Assembly (NCBI RefSeq): GCF_036785885.1
Contig: NC_092326.1
Span: 42,184,287-42,248,286 of the forward strand
From: Coffea arabica
Taxonomy: Eukaryota; Streptophyta; Magnoliopsida; Gentianales; Rubiaceae
Reading direction: 5' to 3'
DNA length: 64,000 bases
A program made the position numbers and the translations under genes. This document shows, piece after piece, positions 45,401 to 58,765 of the stretch. Numbering within the stretch: position 1 is the stretch's first letter; every line of letters begins with the position of its first letter. A model generated the notes under the pieces. That model had not been told where the DNA came from. It saw nothing but the letters and a program-made list of their open reading frames with translations, and made no database searches.

Positions 45401-48400
45401 CTAAGCAGACGCTAAATGTTGAATGAGAATCTAGAATTGGTTGGTTAGCTCCTCAAATGCTTTGAATTCAGTTGGCGGAAACACTACACAAAATCCAATT
45501 TAATAATGGCAAAATAATAATAGAACAATAGGATAACTAAAAAGAAAAATGAAAGCAAATAATTTCCAGAGAAAATCAAAGGTTGAAATACATAAAGATG
45601 AGAAGGCTTTAGAGATCAGAGCAACATACTCATTTGCTGACTGGTGAATAAATTTATTAAGCTGTTGAAATGCAGTTCCTGCAATTATACTGCCAAGGAA
45701 AACATTCACAATGTTGAAAATATAATATCTAGATGCTGATCTCCTCTCTAATCCTGATATACTCAGAAAGCCTTCAAATTTGGACATTATCATCAAGATA
45801 GTTGGCAGCAGTATGAGGAAGATTTTCAGGGCAATTCCAGGTAGAAAACCTTGGATAAATGACTTGATGAACTTACTGCAAAAATAACAGAAAATTAGGA
45901 GAAAGAAGCTAGCAACTGATACTGCAGACACAATAACAAGAGAAATAACACCCTGTCATCAGGATTTGATGCAAACCAAATGAGGAGTTAATCTACAACG
46001 AAGCTTCCAATTCATACAGCAGATATAAAGAGGAAGGTAAAATAAAAATCAAAGCAGGTTACAGCAGACACTGGATGCCACAATACTGAAGCTCTGAAAG
46101 TACAACAGAAATGTACTAAACATACACATCAGGATTGTAAATTCAAAGACAGGAAAAGAAAGGAGAATTCACATGGTAAAAACTTGTACGAAAGGGAAAA
46201 GTCAAACCCAAACAAGCATGCAACACCAGTAGGTCAATTTTTTTAATTATTAAAAAAAAGTAGTGCACAGACATTACTCAAGAGGGGAAAAGAAGAGAAG
46301 AGATATTAATTTAAAACAAGTACTAGACAGTGAAAGCGTATAGACAATGAAATTGATCTTTCACAACCCTTAAGCTAACAACATTAGTGATGTTCAAAAG
46401 GAGAAATAAGGCAAGATGTATTTCTTTCTCTATTTCAAATGCTCTGCACAGTATAAATTGGTCAAAGTATGGAACCAGCAAATGCATGTTACAATGCCAC
46501 TGAGTTCTTGTACTTAGAGAAACTTTACACCTATAAAATCCATGCAATTTTTGCAGCGCATCCATATCCTTCTTTCTGCACCCATCTATATGCGGCTATG
46601 AAACTTTATTCCCTTTCTTCTAACTGTTCTTCCCTTGTTCTTAGTTATGATTTCTTTTCTCATAAACATCAAGTTACTTGCGAATGTCTGATTGACTCAT
46701 TTCTTACGAGCTGCATTGTCTCTCAGGAGAAATACAGGGTTTTTAATTCAAATTGATCCAAGTACTTTACACTCTACAGAGGTAAAGCCCAGTATAATAA
46801 CGGCTAAGACCAACCCTCCACTCCCCCTCTTCCCCAAAGCAAAGAAAGTAAAAGATTAAAGACAAAGCTAATTGAATAAGGCAGAATCTTCTCTCCCAAT
46901 TTGGTGTCACCAATAAAATTTTGTTTCTGTGGAACAGGCTGAAAAAGACAGATTCTAGCAATATAAACAACTGAATATTTTTCCTTTAAAATAACTCGTG
47001 ATTGCCAAAACACACAAAATGTATTCCACCAAAATAGGCTGAGGATTATAGAATCCAAGAAAACTCCAATAGGATAGACCGGCAGGAGAAAGTAAACTTA
47101 ATTTTCAAATATCCAATGAACTAAGAATACAGAAATGTATATGGTAAAACTCTGAAGAGGAAGATCAACGGGACAATTAGCCTTGATTTTTAACTATTTA
47201 ATGGACTAAGTTTCTTCAGAAAAATTGACATGTCAAATTGAATGACTAAGGTATTTTCCATCCAAAAAAAAAAACTTGCTATAGGCAAAACAAGCTTACT
47301 TGTGTCTACAGGAAATACAAGAATAAAAAGAAGGCAGAACATCTATGACCAAAAAGAGCAAGCCTACAAGCATAAGTTAAAGCTGGTACCATTGATAAAC
47401 ATTGTAATTACAGGTTTACCTCAACTTTCTTGTCATTCATCTTGTAAACATGCTTTTAAAAACTAGAAAGCACATTATCACTACAACCTACACTCATGCC
47501 ATATAAGGAATCACGTAATCATCAACAACGCATTGAGCATATGGCTCTAATATTGTCATCCGACACAAAAATGAACTCCATCGGAACTTATATGAGTACT
47601 GGATTTTAAACTGCATGTACTGCAAATTGAACAAATATAGGCAAGCTTTTGAGCAAGTATAGATAGGAAACAAACTTACATCTCAATTAATGGCTTCAAA
47701 AATGGTGCTTTTTTCTCAATATATTCAATATTTGCAAGGGATTGCACAAACGCGATGGGTATCATGAAAAAGAAAGTGAGGAAAAAGAAAGCGACACCAA
47801 TTATGAGCCTCCTGATTGATACTGAAACATAAGGAATGGCCAAGTTTGGCCAGTACACGTCGCGTGGCTCAGGAGCCCATTCCGTCAACCATAAAGTTGG
47901 ATTACTTGATTGCTGTGTTTGAGCACAAACAGCAGCACCCCACCTAGTTTTAAAGGAGACAAATGCTGCAGGCATAATAGACTTTGGATCATTTATAACT
48001 CTTTCTCGTTCTTCAGGAATCTGCATGTGAAAGCAGTATATAAGGCAATTGATTTATGCCAAAATTTTCTCAGAAAGACATCAAGGAAGATAATCTTCTA
48101 TCAAATTCTTATTTTTCCATCCATTTAGTCATATGTGGCATGAATAATACAGTTATGATGTCATAGTTATGCACTTCCATGATTATTTTTCAATCCAAAT
48201 GAGTGGTATTGTTGTTTATTCATGTTCACACATTGTATCCCAAGCTACTTACAAACATTGAAATAGAAGTATCAAGGATGTTATACAAATACCAACATGG
48301 AGTGTACAACCCAGGCAGATGGTAAGGTCAACAACAAAGTAATCTGAAAACTTTTCAAGTCATGAAAAATATCAAAGCATAAGAAGCATTACTTCTTTTG

Positions 48401-51400
48401 ATAATCTTTCAATTTCTGCTGTCTGATGATCAATTGCATCCACTTTTTCACCACAAAGGCCAAGAAAACCAGTCTGCCAGTTTAGATTCCAAAGTCAGTC
48501 AGTTTGTAATAAACCTGAATACACATCATAAAGGGGACTTCCACCACCCATCCCAGTCCATCCAAATAAAAAAGGGGGAACATGATGAAAAATACAAGAA
48601 TTCATAATAAGAGAGGATAACAAAGTACCTTCATCATGGGCCGTTGTGATTGATTTCGAGCATATTTCAATTGGTAATAGTCAAGCCAGTTTTGGTTTCT
48701 TTTTTTTTCCTTCACCAATTTTGCAAGTTTGTTGGCATTGCATACAACCTACATATATGTAACAACATTAGAGTTAGGATGTACAAGGTCTACTGTAAAG
48801 AAAGATCAAGAGTGGTCCAGAATAGGGAGACCAATACTTGATCGTCCAATGAGATTAAATTTAACAGAAGACTTTTAAACAACTTCCCAATACTTTGTTG
48901 TTCAGGATTCTAAGAAATTGAAATGGAGGAAAATAGAATTATGACATTAATCAGGAGAGATTTTGCAATTAGAAGTCCTCAGATATGTTTGCCAAAAACG
49001 TCATTATACTATGTTTAACTTCACCTACATTTTTGAGCTTAAGAGCAAAATATGCTCTTTGCTAAATGTTTATTATCCTTCTCTAGCATTTTCTAAACAC
49101 ATCACGTGTTTTGGATAGGAAGCCTGTGGTTTGTCCAGACTCAAACAAAGAAAAGAAACTCCTTTCCAAAGCTTAGGTACAAATAATTTTTTTGTTCCCA
49201 AAGCCAGAAAAACTAAAATACAATGAAACAGACAAGTTCTCTTATTTGCAGCATGTGAACCTTTAGAATAGATTGTTTGCTTAGAAGAACTTAGGTTGTG
49301 GTGTAAGCTTAAAAAAAAAAAAAAAAAAACTCACCGCAAAACCCCCTCCTCTCCCCCCCCCCCCAACCCTCCATGTTGAAAGTTGGTAATTGCTTAAAAG
49401 GGGATTGATCAAACTGAGAATATAAATTTTTACTCCGTAGCATATACACACACACACATAAACATATACATTACTGTTAGCTGGCTTTCTGAAATCCTAT
49501 TTTGAATCAGCAGTGATCTGAAACCATCCTCAATGTTGATTTATTGAAGCTAAAGAAGATTAAAGCTTTTAATTGTTCAAATATAAGTATTTTCAACTGA
49601 CAAGTAACAAGAATATAATGAATATACATTCTTTCATTCAAGCACAATGACAAATCACCCACAACAAATATCGATGAGATATCAGTAGGATCCAACCTGA
49701 TGAGTAAGATAGTGATCTGGATGGTTCACAAGGAAAAAGTGCTCAACAGTTTCACTAATTGATTCATCTGGGTCTGGTGGTACATTTTTAACAAGGACCT
49801 GTGCATGGTTGATCAAATTTCATAATCAGAAGCAATCCCAAGAGTGTGACCTTCACAGCAGTGAAATTAAATTGTAACATATGAATGGGAAGCATTATGC
49901 AACGAAAACATTTAAAGATGCCTTTTTTTTTTATGTATAAAAGACTCCAGGTATGTTAACCAAGTGTCAACTATCAATTAACATAAGCTATACCTTTTCT
50001 ATGAGGAGCTGATAATGTTTAAGATAGAGATGTCCCTAGAAAAGTAGCGATTTATAATTTATTCATCAAGAACATCAAAATGCTCCTAAGCTATTGAAAT
50101 GTGAATAAACGAAATAGCTCCTTCTGTATACCAGAATAACATTGATATAAGGTAGCTAGCAAGTAGCATTAAAATCATACAGCACAGCCCACTAAAACCC
50201 CTTGCTAGGACTTAAATAACATAGTGGAAAACATCTTGGCTAACTTCTAGCTATTACATTCATGGAGAAGAAGAATTAGATCTGATATTTACCATAGATT
50301 GTTTGAGACCACAGTTCAATATAGCTACAAATCATACCCCTTTGGAGTCCATAATCTACATAATGTAAGTACGTTGTCTTAATTTTTGGTTTCTTCTTAG
50401 TTCTATATCAAAAGACCAACCAGAGATGCCTTCCAATAAAAAAATTTGGGCTCCCAGTAAATGTGCTCAATAATTTTCTCTCAACGCCATACAGAAAACA
50501 AAGGCACAATTTTGCAACAGATGCTCGCATAGCCTACAATAGAATTGTCATATTAACTTGAATATAATATAAACAATGAGATCATAACAGACATTATGCT
50601 CATTCAGAAAGGAAAAAGTGCCCTGTAAAAGGAGGAGAATGAACCACCCAAGAAAAAAAGAAGAAGAAAGAAGAAGTGTCTCACACAAGGAAATGATATT
50701 CCACTCTATCCTATCTTCTCAAGAATATAGGTTGCACATGAATTAACTAGTAGATCTACAGCTTGAGAATCAAAAGACAAGAGAAACAGCATCTTACTGT
50801 AAACTGATCAGGCCGTCGCTTTTCAGAGGCAATAAAGTGCAGACGCATGCGTGCAACTTTTGCATATTCTTGTTGTAAAATATAGCATGCCCAAAAAGTG
50901 AAGGCATAGGCCATTACCGTATGAGCCCAGAACCTGCAATTTTGTGACTAAATACATTAAGTTTCTGAATTACAAAGAGAACACCTCACATTTTCTGACT
51001 TCTCCTTCCCAGGATACGTGAGTAACAAGAGAAGCAATTCTATGCACTTTCCCAGCATAAGAAATACTGTGATAAATGCCAGAAAATTGTAGTTTGAGAA
51101 TAGCTACTGCCAACTTATTGGAAACTAAGCCCTGGATCGACAACTGAAAGCCTTCAACTTAACATATGCATGAGACAACCACTCTTTCTTAGGGGCAACC
51201 AATGCCAAAGATCTTGTAATTTGTTTAAAGGGGAGCACCTCAAGCCAAATTACTATTGGGTTTAGACTAGATAACAAATTAACACACATTCATACCAATA
51301 GCTAAAAATTTTCAAGTATTCATTTGTAAACATAGGGTGTTAAAAATAAGAATAGATACTTTTTCAGGAACAATTACCACCTACAGTCTTGCCTGGGGAT

Positions 51401-52081
51401 AAAATTTCTTTCCTTTTTACTATTTGGGCTGGGTTTCGGTTACATATTAAAAAGAAAAAAAGTTAAACAACACTGGAACAAATAAACTTGATTGCTCCAA
51501 ACCTTTGTGATCCAAGTGGAATATTTGAAATAGAGAGCAGATCAATCTCGCTGTAATTTACATCTGATTTAGCCAATGTGTGATTTGTCCAGTTCACTGG
51601 CACAAGGATTGTCCATGCAATCAATGTCACAGGAACAAAGATTTTGAGCCTATATAAACCATCCATGAGCAAATTCAGCACCAGAAGGAAACTTGGATTG
51701 TCAAATCAAAATCCAGCAAACACGGTAGCGTCATTATTAGATTATATTAATAAGAAGAAGAGCCTACCCCAGTAAATAAATCCGCAAATAAACTGCAGAA
51801 TCCAATCCCGCATGGTCAATAAGCTCAGGTTCTGGCATTCTCAGTGCATCAGGCATCCAATTCAAAAACCTTAGATATGATCTCCAATCCAAATTCACAA
51901 ATCTCGTTACAAATGCCCCAGAGCGTGTTGGACTGCTTCTCAAACCCTTAAGATACCACTTTGGGAAATACACTCTATCATTGAATGGTTGAAGCCGTAA
52001 AATGGCAAATGCTACTAAGAAAACCAATGCACTGAGAATATTAATTGCAGCCGAAAGCCCCATGTCCCCAAGCGTTGCCAT
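42403..52081 (-). CDS. OSCA1: OSCA1/CSC1-type hyperosmolality-gated calcium-permeable channel
   Basis: Eleven coding exons in transcript order: 52081-51768, 51649-51503, 50933-50798, 49798-49697, 48748-48629, 48473-48393, 48020-47680, 45875-45630, 44289-43965, 43129-42896 and 42666-42403. All are GT-AG and in phase, giving 769 aa, the usual OSCA1 length. The protein is a plasma-membrane channel opened by membrane tension or osmotic stress, passing calcium. An N-terminal membrane helix (about 11-30) precedes QPFNDRVYFPKWYLKG. Two more helices and a long cytosolic loop follow (VLVKNVPPDPDE, WLDYYQLKYARNQSQ, PASFVSF-like PAAFVSFKTRW). The pore-bearing RSN1_7TM/DUF221 region runs from about 345 to 670 (RRSASRYYIFN, PMKATFFITYIMVDGWAG, YNQEYESAAAFWPDVHGR). 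The tail has an acidic DDDDEDEDE patch and VPTKRQSRRNTP. The intron between exons 7 and 8 is about 1.8 kb. No lesion is seen. Confidence 0.97.
43265..43590. repeat. Imperfect tandem duplication in an OSCA1 intron
   Basis: ATGAACAACAAAATTCATCTGTAAGAAA-like sequence at about 43283 recurs at about 43466 as ATGAACAATAAATTTCAACC with TGTAAGAAGAGG. Both are followed by CCCAAGA-AAAAGTC-ATGCC and AAATT segments. The period is about 184 bp, and it lies between exons 9 and 10. Confidence 0.65.
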
Positions 52082-52956
52082 CTAGCTAGCTGTTACTAAA
52101 GACGAACAAAATTTGGATTAGAAACTCAAACGATTAGAAAATGCTTGCACGTAATTGATACAGGATGTATTAAACTATGCACGAGGCATGTTCCTGTAAA
52201 AGTCGAAGCACATACAATATGCAAGGCATATTTGACATCTCAAGAAGTAAAACTCCAAAAAAACATCATAGTCTTACTAAACAAGCTACATTGACATAAC
52301 AGCTACCAAGACTAAATAATACCACTCACCATCTATTTGCAGTCGAAATAAATTACTTCTAAATGTATTCTTTCATTCGGGGAACACATCATACATTCCC
52401 TGCTATAGTATGTATTCCGTTAATTGAGAACGATGAAAGTCTACAATATGGTGGATCTGTTATTTATTGGTTGTACAATGAAGAGAACGCCTAATCCATT
52501 TGTTGTGCTCCCAGGAAAGAAAATGTTGTAACTTGGGCAACAGAAGCTGCTCAAAAAAGGCAATTACAGTTGAATTCTTCAAGAGTAATGTGAAAATGCT
52601 AAACTTAGTGCCTTTGGGTCGGAAAAAAAAAATACCCATGAGAACAGATTAGTCATTAAAGTTGGAAAGATTTTGACAGCCAAGACGCAGGACAAAGAGA
52701 AGACAAATTTTTATATTGTCTATCGAGAATTTCAGATACGAAATCTGTCCGACTTTAGAGTCACTGCGTACAGGAGCTGCTCTCAGACTACCACCAGAAA
52801 GTTAGATATAATCATCCCAAGAAAACTACTATCAAAACCAAAATTCAACTCAAGCTACACAGGAAATGATTGGATAAAATCATAGAAACGCATCCTACAA
52901 AATACAGTCAAAGACAGAGTATTTTTCACAAAAAATAAAAGAAATAAAAATCTCAC

Positions 52957-53216
52957 CTTATGGGGTGGTGATTTCTTGAGGTGGGTTAAAGCAGAATTTG
53001 AGCAGCTGGGCTTCCAACAATATCTAGAAAGACAATAAATACGAGAAAGAAAGACAGAAAAGAAATCCGACAAACTGAAACGCCTCTAATCTACATTTAA
53101 GAGAAAAAAATGACAGCAGCAGAGAAGAGCAGAAGTTGATTGCGTTGGGCGGATTGCTTCACTTCAACCCTTCAATTCATCCAAGGAACATTTATTCCTT
53201 CCCCTAATCTCCCCAC

Positions 53217-53261
<45 letters not shown>

Positions 53262-53460
53262 TTAAGTAAACTCAACCCCAAGACATCTATCTATCTAACC
53301 ACAAACAAAGAAGAAATGAAAAAATAATAAGAAATTCGGAGCTTTCTAAGCTGCTATCTGTGTACTACTCACTACTGTATCTAGCTTTTTCTGGACCGAT
53401 ATGAAGTGATGGAAAATGAGAGGAAGAGAAGCGTTGAGAAGATCAAGACAGCCGCTTTTT
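52957..53460 (-). other. Probable 5'-UTR exon of OSCA1
   Basis: A strong donor, CATAAG|GTGAGA, sits at 52957/52956. The likely acceptor is the AACAG or GCTAG just before the start codon at 52081. The leader is AG-rich in the transcript direction and includes the microsatellite at 53221-53259. The 5' limit is a guess. Confidence 0.45.
53221..53259. repeat. (TC)n microsatellite in the OSCA1 leader region
   Basis: About 19 TC units occur, which read as GA repeats in the transcript direction. GA-rich leaders are common in plant genes and can bind BPC/GAGA factors; a regulatory role here is inference. Confidence 0.9.
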
Positions 53461-56400
53461 TCAGAGAGAGATAGTAAGCATGCAGTAGGAGTACCTATTT
53501 CCTAACTTCGAACTGTAACGTTTGGGTTTTTGTTGTGGGGAAGCGGTAATCGATCTCAGCTGTCGAAATGGAAATTAATGGTATTTATATTTAGGCAAAT
53601 TTAGGTGTCCTTTTCAAGTAGTGCTAGTCATCAATTATTATTAATTCCTAAATTGGTTTATGGGAAGTCGGAGCAGCAAGTAACGCAATCGTAGGAATTT
53701 ACTTAGGAGAGTAACTTTCGATGTCGGCAAGGCCCCACGTGGACGTTGCAACGGCTACTTCTGCTGGGGGCTTTCTTTGCCGTTTTGAGGGCTTTACTTT
53801 TTCTGTGGTTAAATAAAATGGCACACAATTAAAGAATTAGCATTGTCAGGCCCTACATTGAAAATGTTATGTGCATCGCGCAGCAACTTTGACCTTTTAG
53901 TGTAATAATAAAGAGCTGCTAAAATTTGGGTTGTGACGTTGATAGCTGGCCATCTTAGATTTCGAGGGCTATTATTTGGAAGAAACCTCCCTTGGTAACT
54001 TTCCTAGCTCTTTGAAATTTTTATTCGCCCCTCCTGAAATTTTAAAAATTGCGCCTCTGAACTCTTTTGTTAAAAATTTGGACCTCATAACTTTTATAAG
54101 ATGCGGTGAAAGCACTACTATTTTAGCCCAAGACATCTTACTTTTATTACAAATGGATATTTGATTAAAAATAGTTTAGGGAACTATATAAATAAGATTA
54201 CCTGATTGATCCAGAATACCCCGTTGTTTCATCTCAAATTAGCAACCAATAATTATAATCAAAAAAATGAAGTCGATTGCCTATCCTGAGATGGCGCCAT
54301 TTTTGTGATTGACATCACTCGATAATGATAAGGACACATAACCTCATATAATCTGGATAAAAAGATTTTATGAACAAGAGAAATAGAAGGATTTTATGAT
54401 TGACTTGTTTTGTTGCTGATTTGTTGATATGTTTTTGCGCCAACACTTTACTTTCAACTTGCCAACTACAACAAAAATATTAAATTTTTACCCCAGAATC
54501 GTATGTTTATACGAATAATTTGATAGTTTTATAGAGTTAGTTGTGTTCTTTATATATATGTACAGTTGGAAAGGACAGAAAAAATGGAAAAATCTAAAGG
54601 AGGAAAAAAAAACATACACTACAATATACAGCTGCAAGCAGTAATGCAGCATTTGACAAATGGAATGCACGTGTATTATGGTTGACCGCGGCATTAGGAG
54701 ACCGGTGGCCGCGACGGGCCGGCGCTCGGCGCGGGAATATAGCGTCCGGTGCGTGTTGTGACGGCGTAAATAAATAAACTAGCGCTGTCCGCGGAGTATG
54801 ACAACCTCGTTCTCGTTCCGGCCGCGGCTTCTACTCGTAAAGTAACTGGAGTTTGTGATTTTCAGCGTTTCTGTAACTTTAAGATGGTGCAGCACACTTA
54901 AGTGTGATTATTGGAACTCTATAGTGCAGCACGAATTTTTGTTTTGGTGTAAAAAAAAAAACTTTCATTTTTCTCAATCAGATTCTCTCTCTCTCTCACA
55001 CACACACATTTTGTCCGTCTTTTTTTTCTTTTTTTAAATTCAATAAGAGTCTTATTCCCTTTGTCGTCAATTGCCACATTGCAATATCATCATCACATGT
55101 CCAATAGTTTTGGATTAATTACAATTATTTTCCTCGAGATTTGAAGAAATCACAGACAAAACCTTGAAGTTCAGCTGTATTACAAAAGGCCACCCAACAT
55201 TCCCATAGATCTATAACCAACAAACTTTTGCCATTACTTTATTCACGTTTACCCTTAATTTTTTGTATGTTGGTATGCTATTTCATAAGTATTATTTTTT
55301 GACACACAAAATGCTTATTTTCGGTTTAGATTACTATTTTTAGAATTTTTTTTAAAAAAATATTGTAGTAATTTGGCGTATATGAGTTTAAAAAAAAGAA
55401 TTAAAAATACGTTTACAAAAAACGTAAAAATTTGTCTACGAAAAATTACGTTTCAAACAACATCACACAGGCAAGGGCATCCTTGGCCATTGTTATGCAT
55501 GTGAGGGCAAATCCAACTACATAAAAAAAAAAAAAAAAAAAAAAAGTAAAGGAATGGCAAAAAGGAATGGGCCTGGGGACGGTCTCAAACTCGTGATCTC
55601 ATCAAAATGCGATATGGGACAAGAATCAAAGATAGCCAACCTCGCTGTTCTCTATTATGTATGGATTTGGCTGACGGGTGCCCAGGAAGGATTTCAGGTT
55701 TTAATTTTTTGAGAAAAATTTAATTAATTCAGATAAATGACATAATTCAGGAAGTACAATAAATATAATATATACGAGTGTCTTTACATAATACTTTAAA
55801 TATTATTTAAATATCTTAACGGGTGATTAACAAGTATCGATCGGTTAAAAAAACCCATCTCTCATTTATGATTAACAAGTATCTTAGCTAGCGTTTCAAT
55901 TAGTTACTACCACCCTCAGAATTAACTAGTGATTATTCAACAAGGTAATTAACCTCCATCTGGCGTATTACCACTACTTGCAGCTAGTAACTGAAAAAAA
56001 CATAAGTGATATTTTTAAATAACTCTTGCTTGGTTAGTTTATTAAGCGAGCTTTCAATTTCCACTTCTGAAATTTTCTATGACACAAGGCTTGTTTTTGT
56101 TGACGAAGGAACTCGCAGCCGCTGCTCGGGAATGCGCTCTGGATAAATCTCGTCCCATGCAATAGCTTGCCAGTCACACGGAGAGATCGATAAGATGCGT
56201 TAGGCAGCATTCACAGTAGTTGTCATGCTTCGTTTAAACCAACTAAGATTTAAGAAAGAACAGCAAAAATCGTTGTCTAGTTCAAACAAACATTCTGGAC
56301 CACTCAAAGTAAAAGCTGTCAATTGCCTGCAGACAACCCCCCTCAAAAACAAGAAATGAAAGTCCTAATAATTAAGTTTCGCTTTCAACGAAAGTAACAC

Positions 56401-57614
56401 TGAAAAAACCAGGCAATCCCACAAATTACAGATAAAAGTAGTAATAAGTTTCCCTTTCAGCTAAATTGGTGGATTACTTAGAGCCAATGAACAGAGAGCA
56501 CCACAATCTGGACAAAACTTATTTTGAATGGATTCATCTGTCATTGAATTATCGGCTAAGGGCACAAGTTAAATATATACATCAATGGTCCCCTTTCCTG
56601 GAAAATCAGGGAACCTCTTGTCTCTCTTTCTCTCTGTTTTTTTTTTTTTACAAGAAACCCGTGACTGCTATTCAAGTGTGCGCACTGAAAACCTCTCGTC
56701 TCTTGACCATTTATTTAAATAATTGACCATTTATTAAATAATTGATTTATGAACAACGACTTACGATCCAAACTAAAAGAACACACATAATCATAAGGTT
56801 TGGAGAACTGAATTGGTAGATAATGCATTTCTTGCCAGAATACGAAACAAAATATAATGTGGATGCATGATGACCCCTCCTCCACCTTGTGGGCACATTT
56901 AATGATTTATCAGCCTCGATTATGGTGTTGTTCGTTTAATGATCAGGACAGAAAAGAGAAGGAGCTATTATGTACATGGTGGCCTGGAATTTGAGTAAAC
57001 ATGCAGGATTTGTTTTTTTTTTTCCTACAATTTTTACAAGGGAATAGATGAGGAGGAAGAAGTGCATGGCGGAATGAACACCATACGTACAGAAGGATAA
57101 GATGCACACTTTAGGATGAGAAACAAATATCAGCAATATTGGGTCAAATATATTCCATGCTCATATACGTTTGAGAGTGAAAGTTTTTTTTTTTGGGACA
57201 ATTTGAGAGTGAAAGTTTACATGTCATTTCAAGAGAAAAAGTCTTACAGGTGACAATCGTGATATTTTCTTTTGATCTATTTGGATGCATCATATCTGCC
57301 AACAAAACAAAAAGGGAGTAAAATATTTCAACATCGATCATGGATGGCAAGTGGCAACCACACCCCACAACGGGGAACAGATGGGTAGGTGTATGAATAA
57401 TGATAATCATCTCTAGAGTCCATCATGTTACCAGTTTCCTCTCCTGGATTCATGATAATATTATGAATAGTTTTGAAATCCAATTTGCCCAGTTGTTTTT
57501 TCTTTTTTCGTTGTATCCATCATTATTAAATTTATGCATTTGATTAAGAAGAAAAAGTAAGCGTTGAACATGGTTTATGCATATAATAACTTGGCGGAGA
57601 CTTGAAGCATATAA
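53461..57614. other. Gene-free interval upstream of OSCA1
   Basis: The OSCA1 promoter should be at the low-coordinate end. Relics resembling the GGGATAATT MITE family occur at about 53965-54070 (GAAACCTCCCTTGG). A GC-rich patch is at 54684-54838. An A-run at 55525-55547 is followed by a possible SINE relic. A GC-richer repeat-like fragment with CTCGCAGCCGCTGCTCGG lies at about 56110-56215. No exon of a known family was found. Confidence 0.45.
54684..54838. other. GC-rich, CpG-dense patch of unknown nature
   Basis: This stretch of about 155 bp is mainly G and C with many CG dinucleotides (GACCGCGGCATTAGG, CGACGGGCCGGCGCTCGG, CCGGCCGCGG). The surroundings are AT-rich. No reading frame or known family is recognised. 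It could be a promoter patch of an unseen transcript or a transposon remnant. Confidence 0.6.
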
Positions 57615-57913
57615 TACTTCCTCCGTCCCACTTTGATAGTCCTGTTTGCTTTTTCACACAGTTTAAGAAAAAGTAATTAACTTTGTTGGAACAATCAATT
57701 TAGGTCATAGTTATTAAACCCGGCCCGACCCGACGGTCGAATTGGTGAACCGGCCATTAGGCCGGGCCGAATCTTAAATTAGATTGTTTGAGCAACGGGA
57801 CCGTTGACTAGTCAACGGCCTGACGGTCGGACCGGGCTAAACCGGAAACCCGGCCGATTTTGTCCACGGACCGGTTTTGGCGGTTTTGATGGAAAAATTT
57901 TATTGCCTTTGTC

Positions 57914-57972
57914 AAAGCTCGAACTTGGACCTCCACCAATCACTAACGTATGCTTACCACTAGGCTGCTCCG
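57914..57972 (-). other. tRNA-like segment with pol III boxes inside the nested element
   Basis: On the minus strand, TAGTGGTAAGC resembles an A box (57952-57962). It is followed after about 25 bp by a B-box-like AAGTTCGAGCT (57916-57926). A full tRNA fold is not evident. It may be a captured SINE or tRNA fragment. Confidence 0.45.
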
Positions 57973-57995
57973 AAATTTATTAATAAAAGGTCTTT

Positions 57996-58001
<6 letters not shown>

Positions 58002-58027
<26 letters not shown>
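58002..58027. repeat. (AT)n microsatellite
   Basis: About 13 AT units occur within the hAT-like element. Confidence 0.9.
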
Positions 58028-58765
58028 GTTTTTTCAATTCTATCTTTTTTTTCTCTAAAATAAATTTATTTGAAATCTTTTAATAAAAATTAGTACCCTC
58101 CAAACTCTATAATTTATAAAATGAATTTAAAAAATAACACATTACATAATTCATTTCAAAGACAAATATTAATTTAATAATTTTTTACACTTAAAATTCA
58201 TAAATAAGCTACATTATTACACTAAATATAGATAAAATTTTACACTTGAAATTTGGTGTATTACTAAATAACTTTATATTTAATTGATTCTTATATGAAT
58301 TAATTATTTTATAGCAAATTAAATTAAATGAGCTTTTACTATGGCATTATTTATTACAATTTATATCATATATCTTATCTAAAAAATTATGAAATATAAT
58401 ATTTAAATATATTTAGTGACCCACCGATTCAACCACTCACCCACCGGTTGAACCAGTAACCCGTTGACCCACCCCCTTCGCTGGGTTCCTTCCCGAGTTG
58501 GGTTTAATAACTATGATTTAGGTAGCTATTTTTCTAAAATACTCTCATATTAATTAGAGTATAACTTTATGGAAACTTGAATTGATGGTAAAAAAAGAAT
58601 CAACTCTCATTAAATGGGGTAGGTTTATAGTAACAACAACTTACATTGAATAAAGGTATTTTAGAAAAATTAAAATACAACTATATTCTTCAATTGGAAA
58701 CTGGACTATAATTTGGAACGGATGAAAAAAGAAAACAGGATTATCAAAGTGGGACGGAGGGGGTA

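Larger units (their letters stand above)
57706..58515. mobile_element. hAT-like TIR element nested in the Stowaway-like MITE
   Basis: It has perfect 16-bp inverted ends, CATAGTTATTAAACCC, and a perfect 8-bp target duplication, ATTTAGGT (57698-57705 and 58516-58523). Subterminal regions are rich in ACCGG/CCGGTT motifs, and the core is AT-rich with an (AT)n run. An 8-bp duplication suggests the hAT superfamily. No transposase is present, so it is non-autonomous. Confidence 0.87.
57617..58763. mobile_element. Stowaway-like MITE, split by another transposon
   Basis: The termini read CTTCCTCCGTCCCACTTTGA and, reverse-complemented, CCCCCTCCGTCCCACTTTGA. Both are bordered by TA (57615-57616 and 58764-58765), as in Tc1/Mariner-derived Stowaway elements. 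Without the insertion at 57706-58515 and its duplicated 8 bp it would be about 329 bp, a normal size. Confidence 0.88.

Noticed and set aside
56466-56726. 86-codon plus-strand frame
   Set aside because: It ends in a Ser/Phe-rich run from a CT/T tract and has no domain or splice partners.
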